Assembly: GCA_026874595.1 (NCBI GenBank)
Contig: CM049315.1
Coordinates: 14,041,664-14,105,663, forward strand
Source of the DNA: Sipunculus nudus
Lineage: Eukaryota; Annelida; Sipuncula; Golfingiida; Sipunculidae
Reading direction: 5' to 3'
DNA length: 64,000 nt
A program made the translations under genes and the position numbers. Shown in pieces: positions 48,710-60,978 of the stretch. The first letter of the stretch is position 1; every line of letters begins with the position of its first letter. Under the pieces are notes generated by a model that saw only the letters and a list, made by a program, of their open reading frames with translations, had not been told where the DNA came from and ran no database searches.

Positions 48710-50000
48710 CGAAGGCCTGGTGGCCATATTTAAGTTCTAAGGCATTTGATTGCGCACACCCTCTTTCTAAGATATACTTCGGAAAAATTCATGGCAGTTA
48801 CTATTACATAAGGAAGTCCAAGATTGCTGTGTGGCAGGCAATTAGATTCTTGACAAATCTGAAGTACGTTTACACATCCTCTCATACTAGAATACAATTT
48901 CATGTGAGTTTCTCTGATGAAGTTTATTCCATTATGTCTGCTTATTTGCCTAACTGGATTTCTGAACGTCATGGAATTCCATTACCAACATCTCCTCATA
49001 GCCTCCACACTTGAGATCAAACTATTGCGACATTTGCACGAATGGTTTCTGAGATAATACACGCGATAGGAATTCACAAAGGCCTGCTGAGTGACCATGT
49101 TGAAATCTTGAGGGATCTGAATTTCAATATTGCGCATCCTCCCACGAGGGCAAACTAGAAAAAAAATATATGCATTAACTTCTCGAATGATTCTTTCAAT
49201 TTTGCATGTCAAGGGATTTCAAAAGATTCCTGCCAAGGGACGAGATTGGATTTCTCAGGGACCTGAAATTCGGTAGCGGACATCCTCATACTGGGACAAA
49301 ATTACAAAGGTTATTCATTTTTCTGTTTGCAAGTGTAAAGAAGAAAAGTTGAATTTTTCAGGTATGGACAGTTTTATTGAAGAGTTTTATAAAATAGAGA
49401 GAAACATTGCCAAGCATTGCCATCTGTTAAAAAATCACACTTTTAAAATTTTGATCTCCAAGTGCTAAGATACATACAGTGAACCATATTATTAAAGCAC
49501 ACTTAATACTGTAAATAGCATTTCTAAATTCATGTACTGTGTACTTGTCTTATTTTGATTTGACATGTTTTCCTTCAATGAACCTGAATGATCAAATGTT
49601 ATATGACCATGTGTCTGTTTGTACTGTAACTGTTGTCATTTGTATAGGGATACTTTTTTATTTTTTGTATTGACGTTTTTTACATGTATTTGTCTTGTGT
49701 TGGATTCAATTAAAAAGGTTATTCATTATTCTGTCATTATGCATGCAAAAAGATTTTCAAGATGGCAGCCTGGTGGTTGTTTTGGATTTCTGACGGGCCT
49801 AAAATCTGTAAGCGCAGATGTTCTCAAAGAACCATATTTGATTGTTAATATCTCGGCAATTGCTCCTAGGAAAGAAATTCAAATATGAATTAGAGGAACC
49901 TGACTTGAAAAAACTGTCACTGCATTTGTATCAGTGGTTTCTTAGATAATCCATGGGTGTCCAAAACAGTTCAAATGGCATGATATTTTGAACAGGCTGT
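48710..50000 (+). repeat. degenerate tandem repeat, units of about 130-140 bp
   Basis: A recurring pattern of GGATTTCTGACGGGCCTGAAA-like sequence, then CGGACATCCTCATACTGGGAC-like sequence, then GGTTTCTGAGATAAT-like sequence. Landmarks lie near 48841, 48955, 49113, 49249 and 49785. The same family recurs at 61490-61750. A 138-codon frame (48598-49014) lies over this array and is not a gene. Confidence 0.65.
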
Positions 50001-52139
50001 CATAAATAGGGTCATGTCAAATGCCAAAGATTTAATTACAATATTTCTTGAGTCGGCGAAATTTAAGAGGCCTATATACCCTTCGTTGGAATATTTTGCG
50101 TTAAAGTTCTAGGGCACTAACTGTTGCAATAACATATACTAATCTGGACAAAGTAACCATCTTATATATAACACAAAATAACATTATCTTATTGGCATGT
50201 TTAACCATCAAATCATACATATAGTCTATATTTTATACATGATTCCTACTACTAGACATGGGGGGGGGGGGGACATTGGTATTTAAAGAGAAAATATTGA
50301 AGATATATTTATTTGATCATTATCTCAAAAGAACCATTTCACAGTAACCTAATTTCAGGTTTGCTATGAGATTGTGTATGTCAAACTGTACATGTATTGG
50401 ATACGGATGTTCCCAGTCAACGGCAAGAGGCACTGAAGGCGGACGGACAAAGACTGAATGTTTATCACCGAGCACTTTATACCGGCTCAGCAAAAGCAGA
50501 TAAATTTTGGCAAAAAAAAAGATTATAATAATTTTTTTCTGACATTTCCAATTACACGAGAATCTATTAAAGGGCGTGCTTCAAGGCTTAACAGTCACAT
50601 GCACATCTTTAACAACTCTCCAATAAACTGGAAAGAACACCAGCAGTTACTTCGTTTAAAGATTTGGACATGAAACCGTGTGAGGAAGAGGCTTGACCAA
50701 ATAAAGTATTCATCGCACATATAGATGAATGCAAGCAAATTACTCTTAAATTAATTTCTACACTAACAAGGTGTACAGTGCCTGGCATACATTTCAAAAT
50801 AATAAAGGATAGGATTACGCATCTAATGATTTTTTTTCACATTCCATGACAGTGTTATCCTTTGGTTGCCCATAGGTTCCATTAATATTAATGACAGTAT
50901 GGGTTGGGCCCTAAATTAGGTCACCTTGGAACAGATGTGTTGTATTCTTATAATAGACCATAATACAATCAACATTAATATTAAACCAGTACAGGAACAG
51001 GAACGCCCTAATACGGATTATTTGCAACAGGGGAATAATTAATCCGACTGACTTTGGGTAACAGTAATTTATTTAATGTTTTAGAAAACAAAGACTTCCA
51101 CAACCCTCTGCACATAAGGTGGTCTTTTTGTCTAGGGCAAAATAAGGGTTATGGGTTATTCTTTTTTTTGCATAATTCATATATTTAAAGTTCAAAGTTG
51201 ATGTTACAAGAAGGGAGGATGTTAATTATGAGATGAACTAATTGAATATTTTTTTTGTGATGATAAACTCATTAACCATATAACAGAGTTATTCCATTTA
51301 TTTAGCTTAAGTTTTAAAATCAGAAAATACTTCAGCCAGCCTTATTATCCCATTCAGCGGAAGTCTGCAGCAGTTGTGTGAACACAAACCAACAATTGGA
51401 ACTGCCCCTTTTGTCCCTACAAATTTAATATTAATAGGATTGAAAGTGTATTATATATTTGGAAGACTACGTTTAAAAGGTGTGCCTTAGTACTCTAACA
51501 TACGGAAAGGTTGAACGGGCATTGTAAGGGAGGAAAATGCTGTCATTATTGAAATGCGAATTTTCACAGATATGATCTTAACATTTGTCCTTGGACCTTG
51601 ACGGTAAATTAGCGTAAAGAACTTATGAATCAGGCTCCTAAATGGTACAGAGGTCAGATAATTTCCTTAATTATAATATATATTTTGTCTTTGTAGTCTT
51701 TCCCGTTTTTCCACCGATTTCCTTTTTTTTTGTAATGCAAGTTGCATTAATTTAAGGGATAGTCCTATATGTACATAACTTCTCCGGTACTGATGTTATC
51801 CAGATTTATTGACAAACTTTGGTGTTAATCTATAAAAATTACAAAATTAGGTTGTGTCAGGCAAAGCGAACAAATTAGAACCCCACTCGTGGAGTTTATT
51901 TACAGAGAAGCAAATGGTGAGTTTTAGACTGATTAATGTAAAAATGCATCTTAAAAAAAAATCCAAAGTATAGGTATTCAATGAATATTTCAGGTTATAT
52001 CATCGCAATAAATACTACGTACTCAGCTGAACTATGTTAATGGCTTGTCATATTAATGCCTTGTGGGTAACATGTATGTACGCTCCTTAATTTGGAGGCA
52101 CAGGTTGAAGTCGTGCATGAAGCTTCACTCAGCAGGTAG
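50001..52139. other. intergenic, nothing recognised
   Basis: A G-run at about 50261-50272 and AT-rich sequence. No gene recognised. Confidence 0.45.
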
Positions 52140-52480
52140 GTGTGATTAATGCTAATCCTTCAGCGGCCGCTCCGTCAGATGAGGTTTCATTAAGGACTTT
52201 ATCTTGCTATATTTGACTTGCTGTAATCCGTTCGGATAATCCCGGATTAACAGCCCATTAATCGCACTTGCCTCATAGCGGCCCACGGTTTCAGGGAGAG
52301 CCGTGTCTTAATCAATACCATTTTATCCGTAATCAATAACGAACTAATTGGCCCCTACTTACGGTCCCAAGCTTAAATAAGGACTTACTAGCTTTACTTC
52401 GCATCACGCAGACACAGAGACTGGTAGCCAGCCGACTGAACGTCACTCATTTACACAGACCAGCAATGCCTTATGGTTTA
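52140..52480. promoter_or_regulatory. candidate cis-regulatory block with homeodomain-type sites
   Basis: Balanced base composition against an AT-rich background, with many TAAT/ATTA cores: TAATCCCGGATTA at 52237-52249 (two inverted TAATCC sites sharing the central base), TAATCC near 52223, CATTAATCGC, TAATCAATAC, GTAATCAATAAC and CTAATTGG. Function is inferred only from site density. Confidence 0.3.
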
Positions 52481-53310
52481 TGTAAAATTAAAGGTTCCGG
52501 TTTGCAGGCTCCCTGGTAATTTTATATATTTGGTCGCCATGGATAAAGTTGATAATATATATGACATGCGTGATCTGACACAATCAAAATCGGAAGGTCC
52601 GCGAGACCTTATGTTATTTGGACAAAAAAAAACTTACTTATGTACAAGGAAATACTTCACAAAATCATTTCTTCAGAACCAGGAATGAATAAAATTTTAA
52701 CTGATTTAATTATCGATTACACGCTGAGGCGTTCCTATCTGACCAATTCTTCCTATAGTCGTCTCCCAGAGACTCACCAGTAACACCCGGCCTTATTAAA
52801 TCGACACAGGATTCCCTGGTATGTTTAAGTGCATTGTATTTTTGCACTCAAGATGTCACATTACTAGGTGAAGATGCGAGGCAATTCCAATATATGTTTC
52901 CAGAACAGTTCATAAGGAAATACCGATAATAAATCGACTCGATCTCAAATGCAATAAGTGTCTCAACGAGGCGGGAAATATGTCTTATCCTGTAGTTCGC
53001 ACAAAATTACCAACCAATAAAAGGTGGTCGGGCGGTCAGCGAGCTGCCTGAATGACATCTAAGCCGCATCACTGCATGGGATATTAGTCCAGGATCAGTT
53101 GTCATTTCGTGGGAGTTTCATGAAGAAAGTTGGTAACATACATCATATTAAACCTTATAACCTAACGAATCTGAGAATCCATGATGCCATTTTCCCCTGT
53201 AGTTTCAAGGTCAACAAACAAGGTCAAGATCATAGTAATTGATATTTCTTGATTTTTCCAGTAGATTTTCAATTAAAAAATGAGGCAACATGCATTATTT
53301 TAAAGCTTTT
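52481..53310. other. intergenic, nothing recognised
   Basis: A 71-codon frame at 52473-52688 resembles nothing known. Confidence 0.5.
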
Positions 53311-53705
53311 AATCGGACCCGGGGGGGGGGGGGGGGTTCCAGGGGGTCCGGACCACCTATCAGAAGCAACGTTTTTAAAGGGCTTCAGACGAAATTTTGC
53401 GGCCTGGACCCCCCCCCCCCCCCAGACCTGGGACCTTTTTTGGGGGTTTTCATTAGTCCTCCTTGGTTGGACCCCCCTCCCTTTCCTAAATCCTGGATCC
53501 GCCCATGTAACCATATCAGTCTGAAAATCATCGTTGACATCTTTTCAATGTATATTCAAGGTCACCAAACAAGGTCAAGGACACCTATTGAAAATATTAT
53601 AAAAAATTAGGTTGTAATCGTGCAATCTGGGGTAGCTTAAATGCATTGTATATTTTTTGTCAGGCCCCCTGCGCCCCCCCCCCCCCCCTAAATCCGCCCC
53701 TGCTA
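53311..53705. repeat. G-run/C-run repeat with GGATCCGCCC-type ends
   Basis: G-run 53321-53336, C-runs 53409-53423 and 53674-53688. TAAATCCTGGATCCGCCC (about 53487-53504) and TAAATCCGCCCCTG (53689-53702) look like two right ends of the same kind of short DNA element. Borders on the left are unclear. Proline- and glycine-rich frames here come from the runs. Confidence 0.5.
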
Positions 53706-54539
53706 TCATTAATGGACGATTCTCACAACATTTCCACAGTTTTTACATCTGCCCCACAGTTACAATTGTCTGGGTCATGTGAAGCGTGCTGTGGGAATAA
53801 ATATTTCCAAACAAGCACCTTTTTAAAATGCAGATGACTGTCTCTGGGTCTGTCTTTGGGACATAACAGTCAAGTGCCAGTCTGGAAATTTTCAAACAGC
53901 TATACCCCGTATGAACAAGCAAGGTGAATTTTCTAGCAACTCATCAGTTATGTATTAATCCACCCAAATGATTCAATAAAGTATTCAAAATTGAGAGCTT
54001 TTATATAAATTTTTGCATAAAACTGACTTATTATATTGAAATTTTCAAATCAGATATTGACATTTTCAAAGAGCTTATTTGGTTCATTATGTCCACATTT
54101 ATCACGTTACCAGGGACAAAAATGTTATTTTGAATTTATGATCCCAAGGTAAATATTTGTTCAGCATCCTTAAAGAGCACTATATTCTCTTTCAGATTGA
54201 TTATAAGAATGTTTGCCTGTGTATTATACGTCACACTGGATTTTGGGTTGCAAAAATGCTTTCACCAGGTCCTTACTAGATCTGAATGAGTCAAAAGGGA
54301 TTTCAAATTCATGGTTTTTATTATGGATGGTCCCAGATGTAATCCAGTTGACACCATGTTGAAATCTTTAGGCATTTTTATTCCAATTTAAATTTGAAAA
54401 TAAAAGAAAAAAAATAAATAAAAAGGTTCAAATGATAATGAGAAGCATTTTATTACGCAAATTATATAATGAATCATGGTGCAGCTGGTAACTGGGAGTT
54501 TACCATGCCTGGGATTCTTATATGGCGAATTAATAATTA
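53706..54539. other. intergenic, nothing recognised
   Basis: AT-rich with no gene or repeat border identified. Confidence 0.5.
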
Positions 54540-55520
54540 AACTAGATGTGTCGGAACGACACGAATGCCCCCGCAATTTAGAAATATATTAAAAGTGGTG
54601 GAGTAGAAATGTAGCAATGCTGAAGGTACCAGAATTTTATCATTGTCTCTTTATGATATAACTATATACAGTTAATCAAGACCAGTGCTGATGATAAGAA
54701 ATTCAATGAAATATTGTTACTCAAGGGTGAACTCCTGGTGAAATGTTGGTCTAGCAGAAAGAAGTGCAAACTGGATCTGTAGGTGATCTTTCTAAGAGTA
54801 CACAGTAAAGATTAGTTCAATACCTGCAGGCCTAATGAAAAGAAATAATTGTAGAAATGAATAACCTAATGAAGCCGTCTTTTGAATAAGGAGTGTCATG
54901 TGGTATGAATAGTAAGATCTACGCTAATATAAATCATGTCTCCCCTTGCATGCACGCGACAAAGCACGCGTGTGAGATAAAGCAGTGTGTCAGATATGCA
55001 AAGTTTTAAAACGTGTGGACGCGAACACGGCTGGGGACGCTCACCTGGAAAATCATGCCGTCAGAAGTAGGTCAGCCGGAAACGAAACGCGAACTCGATT
55101 TGTAACTGTTCATCATCCAACCACACACCGAAAATCAGGTCAAATTCTACATGCATTGGGAAAAAAAAGCGTCTGTACAAATACATTTATCATGAATTTT
55201 TCTATTTTTCATGAATTTTCTATGATCCAAAGGTAAATAGCCGTCATACCGCAAAAATAGGTCAGCCAGGAGGCAACCCGAACTCGATCTGTAACTGGTC
55301 AACATCCAACCACACACTAAAAATCTGGCCAATATCTATCATAAAATTTCTATTTTTCATGAAACTTTATATGTTCAGGAGCCGACACACAAAAAATCAG
55401 GCCAATATCTGATAGCATGCGAAAAAAAGTCCGTACACTGTTGGATTTCGGAATGACGGAAGGACGGAATGACAGAATGACCGACATGGGTTAAACCATA
55501 TGCTCAGATAGAAAAAATAA
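54540..55520 (+). repeat. interspersed repeat with two 190-bp tandem units
   Basis: Begins CTAGATGTGTCGGAACGACA. Contains two units about 191 bp apart sharing AGGTCAGCC, CGAACTCGAT, TGTAACTG and CATCCAACCACACAC (from about 55068 and 55259). It ends in an ATGACGGAA-type simple repeat at about 55452-55485. No coding capacity. Confidence 0.6.
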
Positions 55521-55780
55521 CTATTTGCAATGCAAAATGTATTGAACTAAATGGATGCATGACTTTACACAGTGAGCGGAATTCTCCACGTTTCATTTGA
55601 TACCATATAATACCTATGACTTTTTTACATGCTTATCGAATGTGGGCTATTTTAGTCCTGTAATGCTGCACATGAAGTAAGATCAACACAAATTTTGGGA
55701 AGAAACAATAAAAAAGGATTACAGTAGACATTTTTGCAGGTTTGAGATTTCTAGCTGAATTCTACAAAATAGAAACAAGG

Positions 55781-57882
55781 GACCCATGGGTCACTGCGCT
55801 CAGCTGAAGTTGACCTTTAAGGTAAATATCTAAAATAATATCGAATGGAGATAAAGTGTAAGAGGAAGAGGTAAAATAGGCCATTGTTGGTTTATATGAT
55901 TGGTTTGTATTGATGAGCAAGATATTTTTGCAAATAATATTTTGTGACCTGACCATGTTTTATCGAATGTTGAAACTGAAACATGTGAGCAGTTTGTGAA
56001 CAAATGATCTGTACTATTACCATGATCGGTAGTTGGCACTTTGATTAACTGTTGACATTTGTTCAATTGAACCTATTTTTTATAATATATATTATTAAAT
56101 ATATGTATTTTTTTTAAAGAAATGTATACAGTTGAAATAAAACTAATGTCCCCAGTCCACAGATGAAAAGACTTAGTGGTTGTAGTGGTGGTGTCCGGGG
56201 GGGGGGGGATGGAATAATGGGAGTTACAACATATCTGTATTATAATAGTGTATATACATAGAATATTCACTTCATTCAACAATGCTTACATGATAAAAAA
56301 AGTTCATTCATAATTACTTATTTTAAAAAAGGACAGACAGACTGGTGAAGTTTCAATTATTTATTAATTTATTTATTATATCAATTTTTTTTAAAGTTTA
56401 ACATCTGCAATAATACAGAACTTAATATATAATTTGCTTTCAAATTTCAGACTTAAATAACTTAATTCCAAACACATACAGCATATGAAAGTTATTTCAA
56501 CAGTGCTTATAGGGAAAAATTTCATCATTAATATATATTTAATGATAACGGAGAAATCATGGACAGAGCTGATCACTTTATGTGCCATTCTCCTAAGGCA
56601 AGAATATGTTTCAATAAGATCTTAATTTTTTCTAATCTTATTATTTTTATAATTAAATAAATTTTACACATTTGCAATAAAAACTGATGTCCCAGTTCAC
56701 AGGAATAAAAAATGAACAAATGTTTGTATTAGACCCTCATTTTTTTATCACATCAATTTTTTATTATAAGTTTATATTTCTATACATTTCCAATATAACA
56801 TATATATATGAATATAAAAGTTGATTCAAAATTCTAAATTGCATCATCATAAATCTCAATCTTGTCAGATAACACACCATCATGCATACAAATGTATATT
56901 TACTTTTTACCACAAAAATATATCTTTTAAATTTGCAAAACAATAAATATCTAAAAATAATACATGATTCAGATTTCACAATTCTGAGGGGGGGGGGGGG
57001 GATGGGGTGATAAATTGAGAATAACTGTACACCTGTCACAGCAGGGGATCTCCCCAGTGACTGTAACAAATCAGTAACCCTGGCAGAGCTGACTTCCAGT
57101 GACCTGGACTGGGACCCTACACCTGGACAAAGCAAATGACTACAATAGAGCCTCAAGAAAAAAATCCATAACTAGCCTAATTTTCAAGCTTTTATTTTCA
57201 AATTTCAGGTTTAAACAAATTAAATACTTATGTTAATACAAGCTGTGAAAATTAAATCAATAGTACTTACAGGAAAAAAATGTGCCATGATAAAAGTTGG
57301 GCAAAATTTAAGGTACTGTTTTATTTTTATGCTAATAACTTTAAAAAAATACGAAATTCTGATCTTATTTTGGATAAACAATTGAATCTTAATTAAACAA
57401 AGTTATATACTTGGGAAAAATTCTCTCTAGTTTTAAATTTTTTCTTGTTTAATAAGTAGATATTTTTCCTGATTTTATACAAAGTCCATTATGTTTAGGC
57501 CCATAACTTAAAGATATAATACTTAACGGACTTAATTTCTGGCAGGTATATAGGAAATATATAGAAGATTACTTCTGGTAAATATTAAGAAAAACAGATC
57601 AGTGGTTTTGATACTAAGTAGTCCTAAAGTGTGATAATAGGAATCGAAATTTGAGTTTTTTCCTTAATATCTTAAAGGAACGAAGTCATATTGACCCAAT
57701 TTTCGGTATTGTAGGAGATTTTGGGGACATCTAACAGTATGCCTAATTTTGGATTCATAGGTCTAACAGTTTCAAAACGTGCCAGTCTACAGATTGACAG
57801 ACGGACAGCTAGACGGACGGACGGATGACGGACAATGGACCACGACTATAGCTCAGATGACTTATAGTCAGCTGAGCTAAAA
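55781..57882 (+). repeat. composite interspersed repeat, copy 2 (2.1 kb)
   Basis: Starts at GACCCATGGGTC (55781-55792) with GCGCTCAGCTGA, and ends with an (ACGG)n run and the terminal hairpin 57849-57879. Inside are two copies of a TTTCAAATTTCAG...TTAAAT...GCTGTGAAA block (about 56437 and 57190), two G-runs (56197-56208, 56988-57001) and the full 3' module from about 57480. The 130-codon minus-strand frame at 56764-57156 lies in this repeat and is not recognised. Confidence 0.75.
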
Positions 57883-58004
57883 ATTAAACTTGCCTCTGTT
57901 TTATTTTTACATGTAATAAATATGAAAAGTCAATATCTTAATTTGCTCTTGTTTGTATCTTTCTGTTATGTACTTTTATAATTACTATTTCAAGAAAAAC
58001 AAGG

Positions 58005-60970
58005 GACCCATGGGTCACGGCGCTCAGCTGATCGTGATTGGACTATAAATGTTTCTCCACTGTGATACTATATCGAGTCAATAAAGCTTATGAATATCAT
58101 GGACATGTTGGGCTTTTATAAAGGAATGTAATGTAATATGTGAGTAAATGATAAATGAAATTACCTGACTGATGGATGAATAGAGTCAAATATAGTGGTT
58201 TATTTTTTATTTATTTAGGAGGGGTTGAAAATTGTGATATATTTGAGCAAATATGAATGCAATGACAGCAGTAATAAGCAGTAGTAGAATGATGATAAGG
58301 CTATTTGTTGAAGGATCTAAAGTGTATGGTAGTCTGCAAGCTTTCAATTTGACAGATATGATGTTATGATTAACTATGCTGATGAAGTGATTTATGAATT
58401 TGTGACTGTATGACACAATATCTCTTTAGTCTTGACAAAGTTCATTATTATGATGCCCACTATGTCTACATAATACACAATATTGACATAATTTCTGGCA
58501 TGTACATAGGTACCTATGGACGAATAGTTATACAAAATATTAAAGTATGAATATATCTGATTCATCTTGTTCTTGCTTATTGAGGCTGACTTTGGGATGG
58601 GGTTCGGAGAAGGGAAAAGTGAGGGCAGCACGAAGGTGGATGTAGAAAAATTCTATTGTAATGTTTTTCATTCATATAAGAATATGAAAAGCTAAGAGGA
58701 AAGGGGCCCTCCTACTTGGTTATGGTAAAGTTCTAAATATATGATTGCAAACTAATACTCTGACAAGACTGTCATGAAGAAAAACAGTAAAAGTTTTGAG
58801 ATACTGTGATGCATATGAAAATTTACAGATGGACAGGCAAGTGGACAGAATGGACTAATACCTTTATTTCACTTACAAGGGAATAATGCATTTAAGTTTA
58901 TATATAATCCTATTTTTTTAAAGCATATCCACTTTTTCCATTAAGAAGTTTTTATCTGAATCATTTTTTTATTTACAGGTTTTATAAAATTTTTAATAAA
59001 AACCTGAAAATATAAGTAAAAATATTAGAATTGTTGCAAAAGTTGCAATCATTATATATACAGAGTAAAAAACTGAAACTATAAGTTAAAATATTAGAAT
59101 TGTTGCAAAAGTTGCAATCATCATATATCCAGAGTGTAGCTCATATTGGGTCATATTATGCATACACATATATTTTATTATTTTTAAATAAAAAATGTTT
59201 AAACTGAATTTAAAAGAAAATAATGCCACAACATGGCATCTACAAGAATATTCCTTGAATCACTATTAAAAAGTTTTGCACATTGGAGTTTTCAGTACAT
59301 GCTTAATTTTATTCACCAAAATAAAATAAAAGATTCAGTAAATTTGATAAAATAAAACATCTTTTCAAATAAAGTATACACACTGTTGGGTGAATGAGGG
59401 ACAAACAATATCATTGTGCTAATTACTATCCCAGTTTTAATTTATTACTGGAATTAATAGTCAATTTCACACCTGGTGAAGTTTTTACTCTTCTGAAGGA
59501 ATTACTTATCTCATGAACATCCACACTTTCATAGCAATACACCACTTTGTGGACACAATTAAATGTACACTTTAATCATTGTAACCCTGGTGGTACAATA
59601 CAAAATCTAAAATGTAGCATAGCCTAGAATAAGAATGAATCAAATATAGAAAATAATAACATTAATCTAGTTTATGCACCATCTGGGGGGGGGGGGGGGG
59701 GGGGAATGCAGGGCAGAGGGGAAGCCTGCTGGTAGTGGCCAAGCTGACCCAAGGCAAGCTGCCTGGGGTGGGTTACATAATGCAAGTGAAGGCTGTACTA
59801 CTAGGTGGGCTAGATGTAAACAACACTTGACATGGTGTATGAAAACATGAATAAAAGCTATTCTTTCCAATAAATTTCTTTGAAATTTCAAAATTTAAAA
59901 GATTAAATCATTATGTATATATGCTGTGAAAATTAAATCAATAGTGCCAAAGTTGGACAAAATTTAAGGTATTGATTTTTTATTTATGCTAATAACTTGA
60001 AAAATTTGCAAAATTCAGATCTAATTTTGGGTAAACAATTGAATCTTGATTAAATAAAGTTATATTCCTGAAAAAAAGTCTCTAGGTTCAGCAATTCTCA
60101 TGTTAGGTGAGTAAATATATTTCATGATTTTTTTAAAAATTGCATTATGTTTTGGCCCATATTTTCAAAATAATACCCAATACTGACCTTATTTTTGGTA
60201 TGTTCATAGAAAATGTATGAAAGAATGTAAATACTAAATACGATCAAAAAACAGATCAGTGGTTTTGATATTAGGCAGCCTTGAAGTGTAACAATGGCTT
60301 TTTTTATGGAAAACAGAGTTTTTTTTTCCTTAATATCTCGAAGGAACGAAGTCCTAATGACCCAATTTTCAGTATGGTAGGAGATTTTGGGGACATCTAA
60401 AATTATGCCAACAGCCTGGGGAGCATAGAGATGACCTACAGTCATCAAAGTGGACTGCTTGACAATGTAAGGGAATACAACAATAGCCTCCAAAAAAATT
60501 CAATAACTAGCCTAATTTTGCAGCTTTTATTTTCAAATTTCAGATTATTACAGATTAAATCCTTATGTATACATGCTGTGAAAATTAAATCCACAGTACT
60601 TACAGGAAAAAAACGTGCCGTGGCCAAAATTTAAGGTATCAATTTTATATTTTTGCCAATATTTAAAAAAAATTTAACAGATTTTGATCTAATTTTTGTT
60701 AAACAAATAAATTTTGATTAATTAAAGTTGTATTACTGGAAAAAAAGTCCCTACCTTTAACACTTTTGGTCTTAAGTGACCAAATATCTTCCTGATTTTT
60801 TTTTACAAAGTCCATTATGTTTGGGCCCATAACTTTTTTAAATTATAGAATACTGACTTAATATCTGCCATGTACATAGGAACTATATAGAGGAATATTT
60901 ATGTAAAATATGAAGAAAACCAGATGAGTGGTTTTGATATTAGGCAGTCCTAAAGTGGATAGATTTCTAA
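58005..60970 (+). repeat. composite interspersed repeat, copy 3, no 3' hairpin
   Basis: Starts at GACCCATGGGTC (58005-58016). It contains body blocks repeated in copy 2 (about 58430-58560, 59880-60420 and 60500-60970), a duplicated 70-bp segment at 58995-59130 (GAATTGTTGCAAAAGTTGCA twice) and a G-run at 59685-59704. It stops without the (ACGG)n run or terminal hairpin, just before copy 4 begins. Confidence 0.65.
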
Positions 60971-60978
60971 TAACAAGT

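Noticed and set aside
48598-49014. 138-codon plus-strand frame as a gene
   Set aside because: It lies over the degenerate 130-140-bp tandem repeat, resembles no known protein, and its related repeat copies have stops.
53249-53610. Gly/Pro-rich frames of 81-106 codons
   Set aside because: Created by G- and C-runs in a short repeat.
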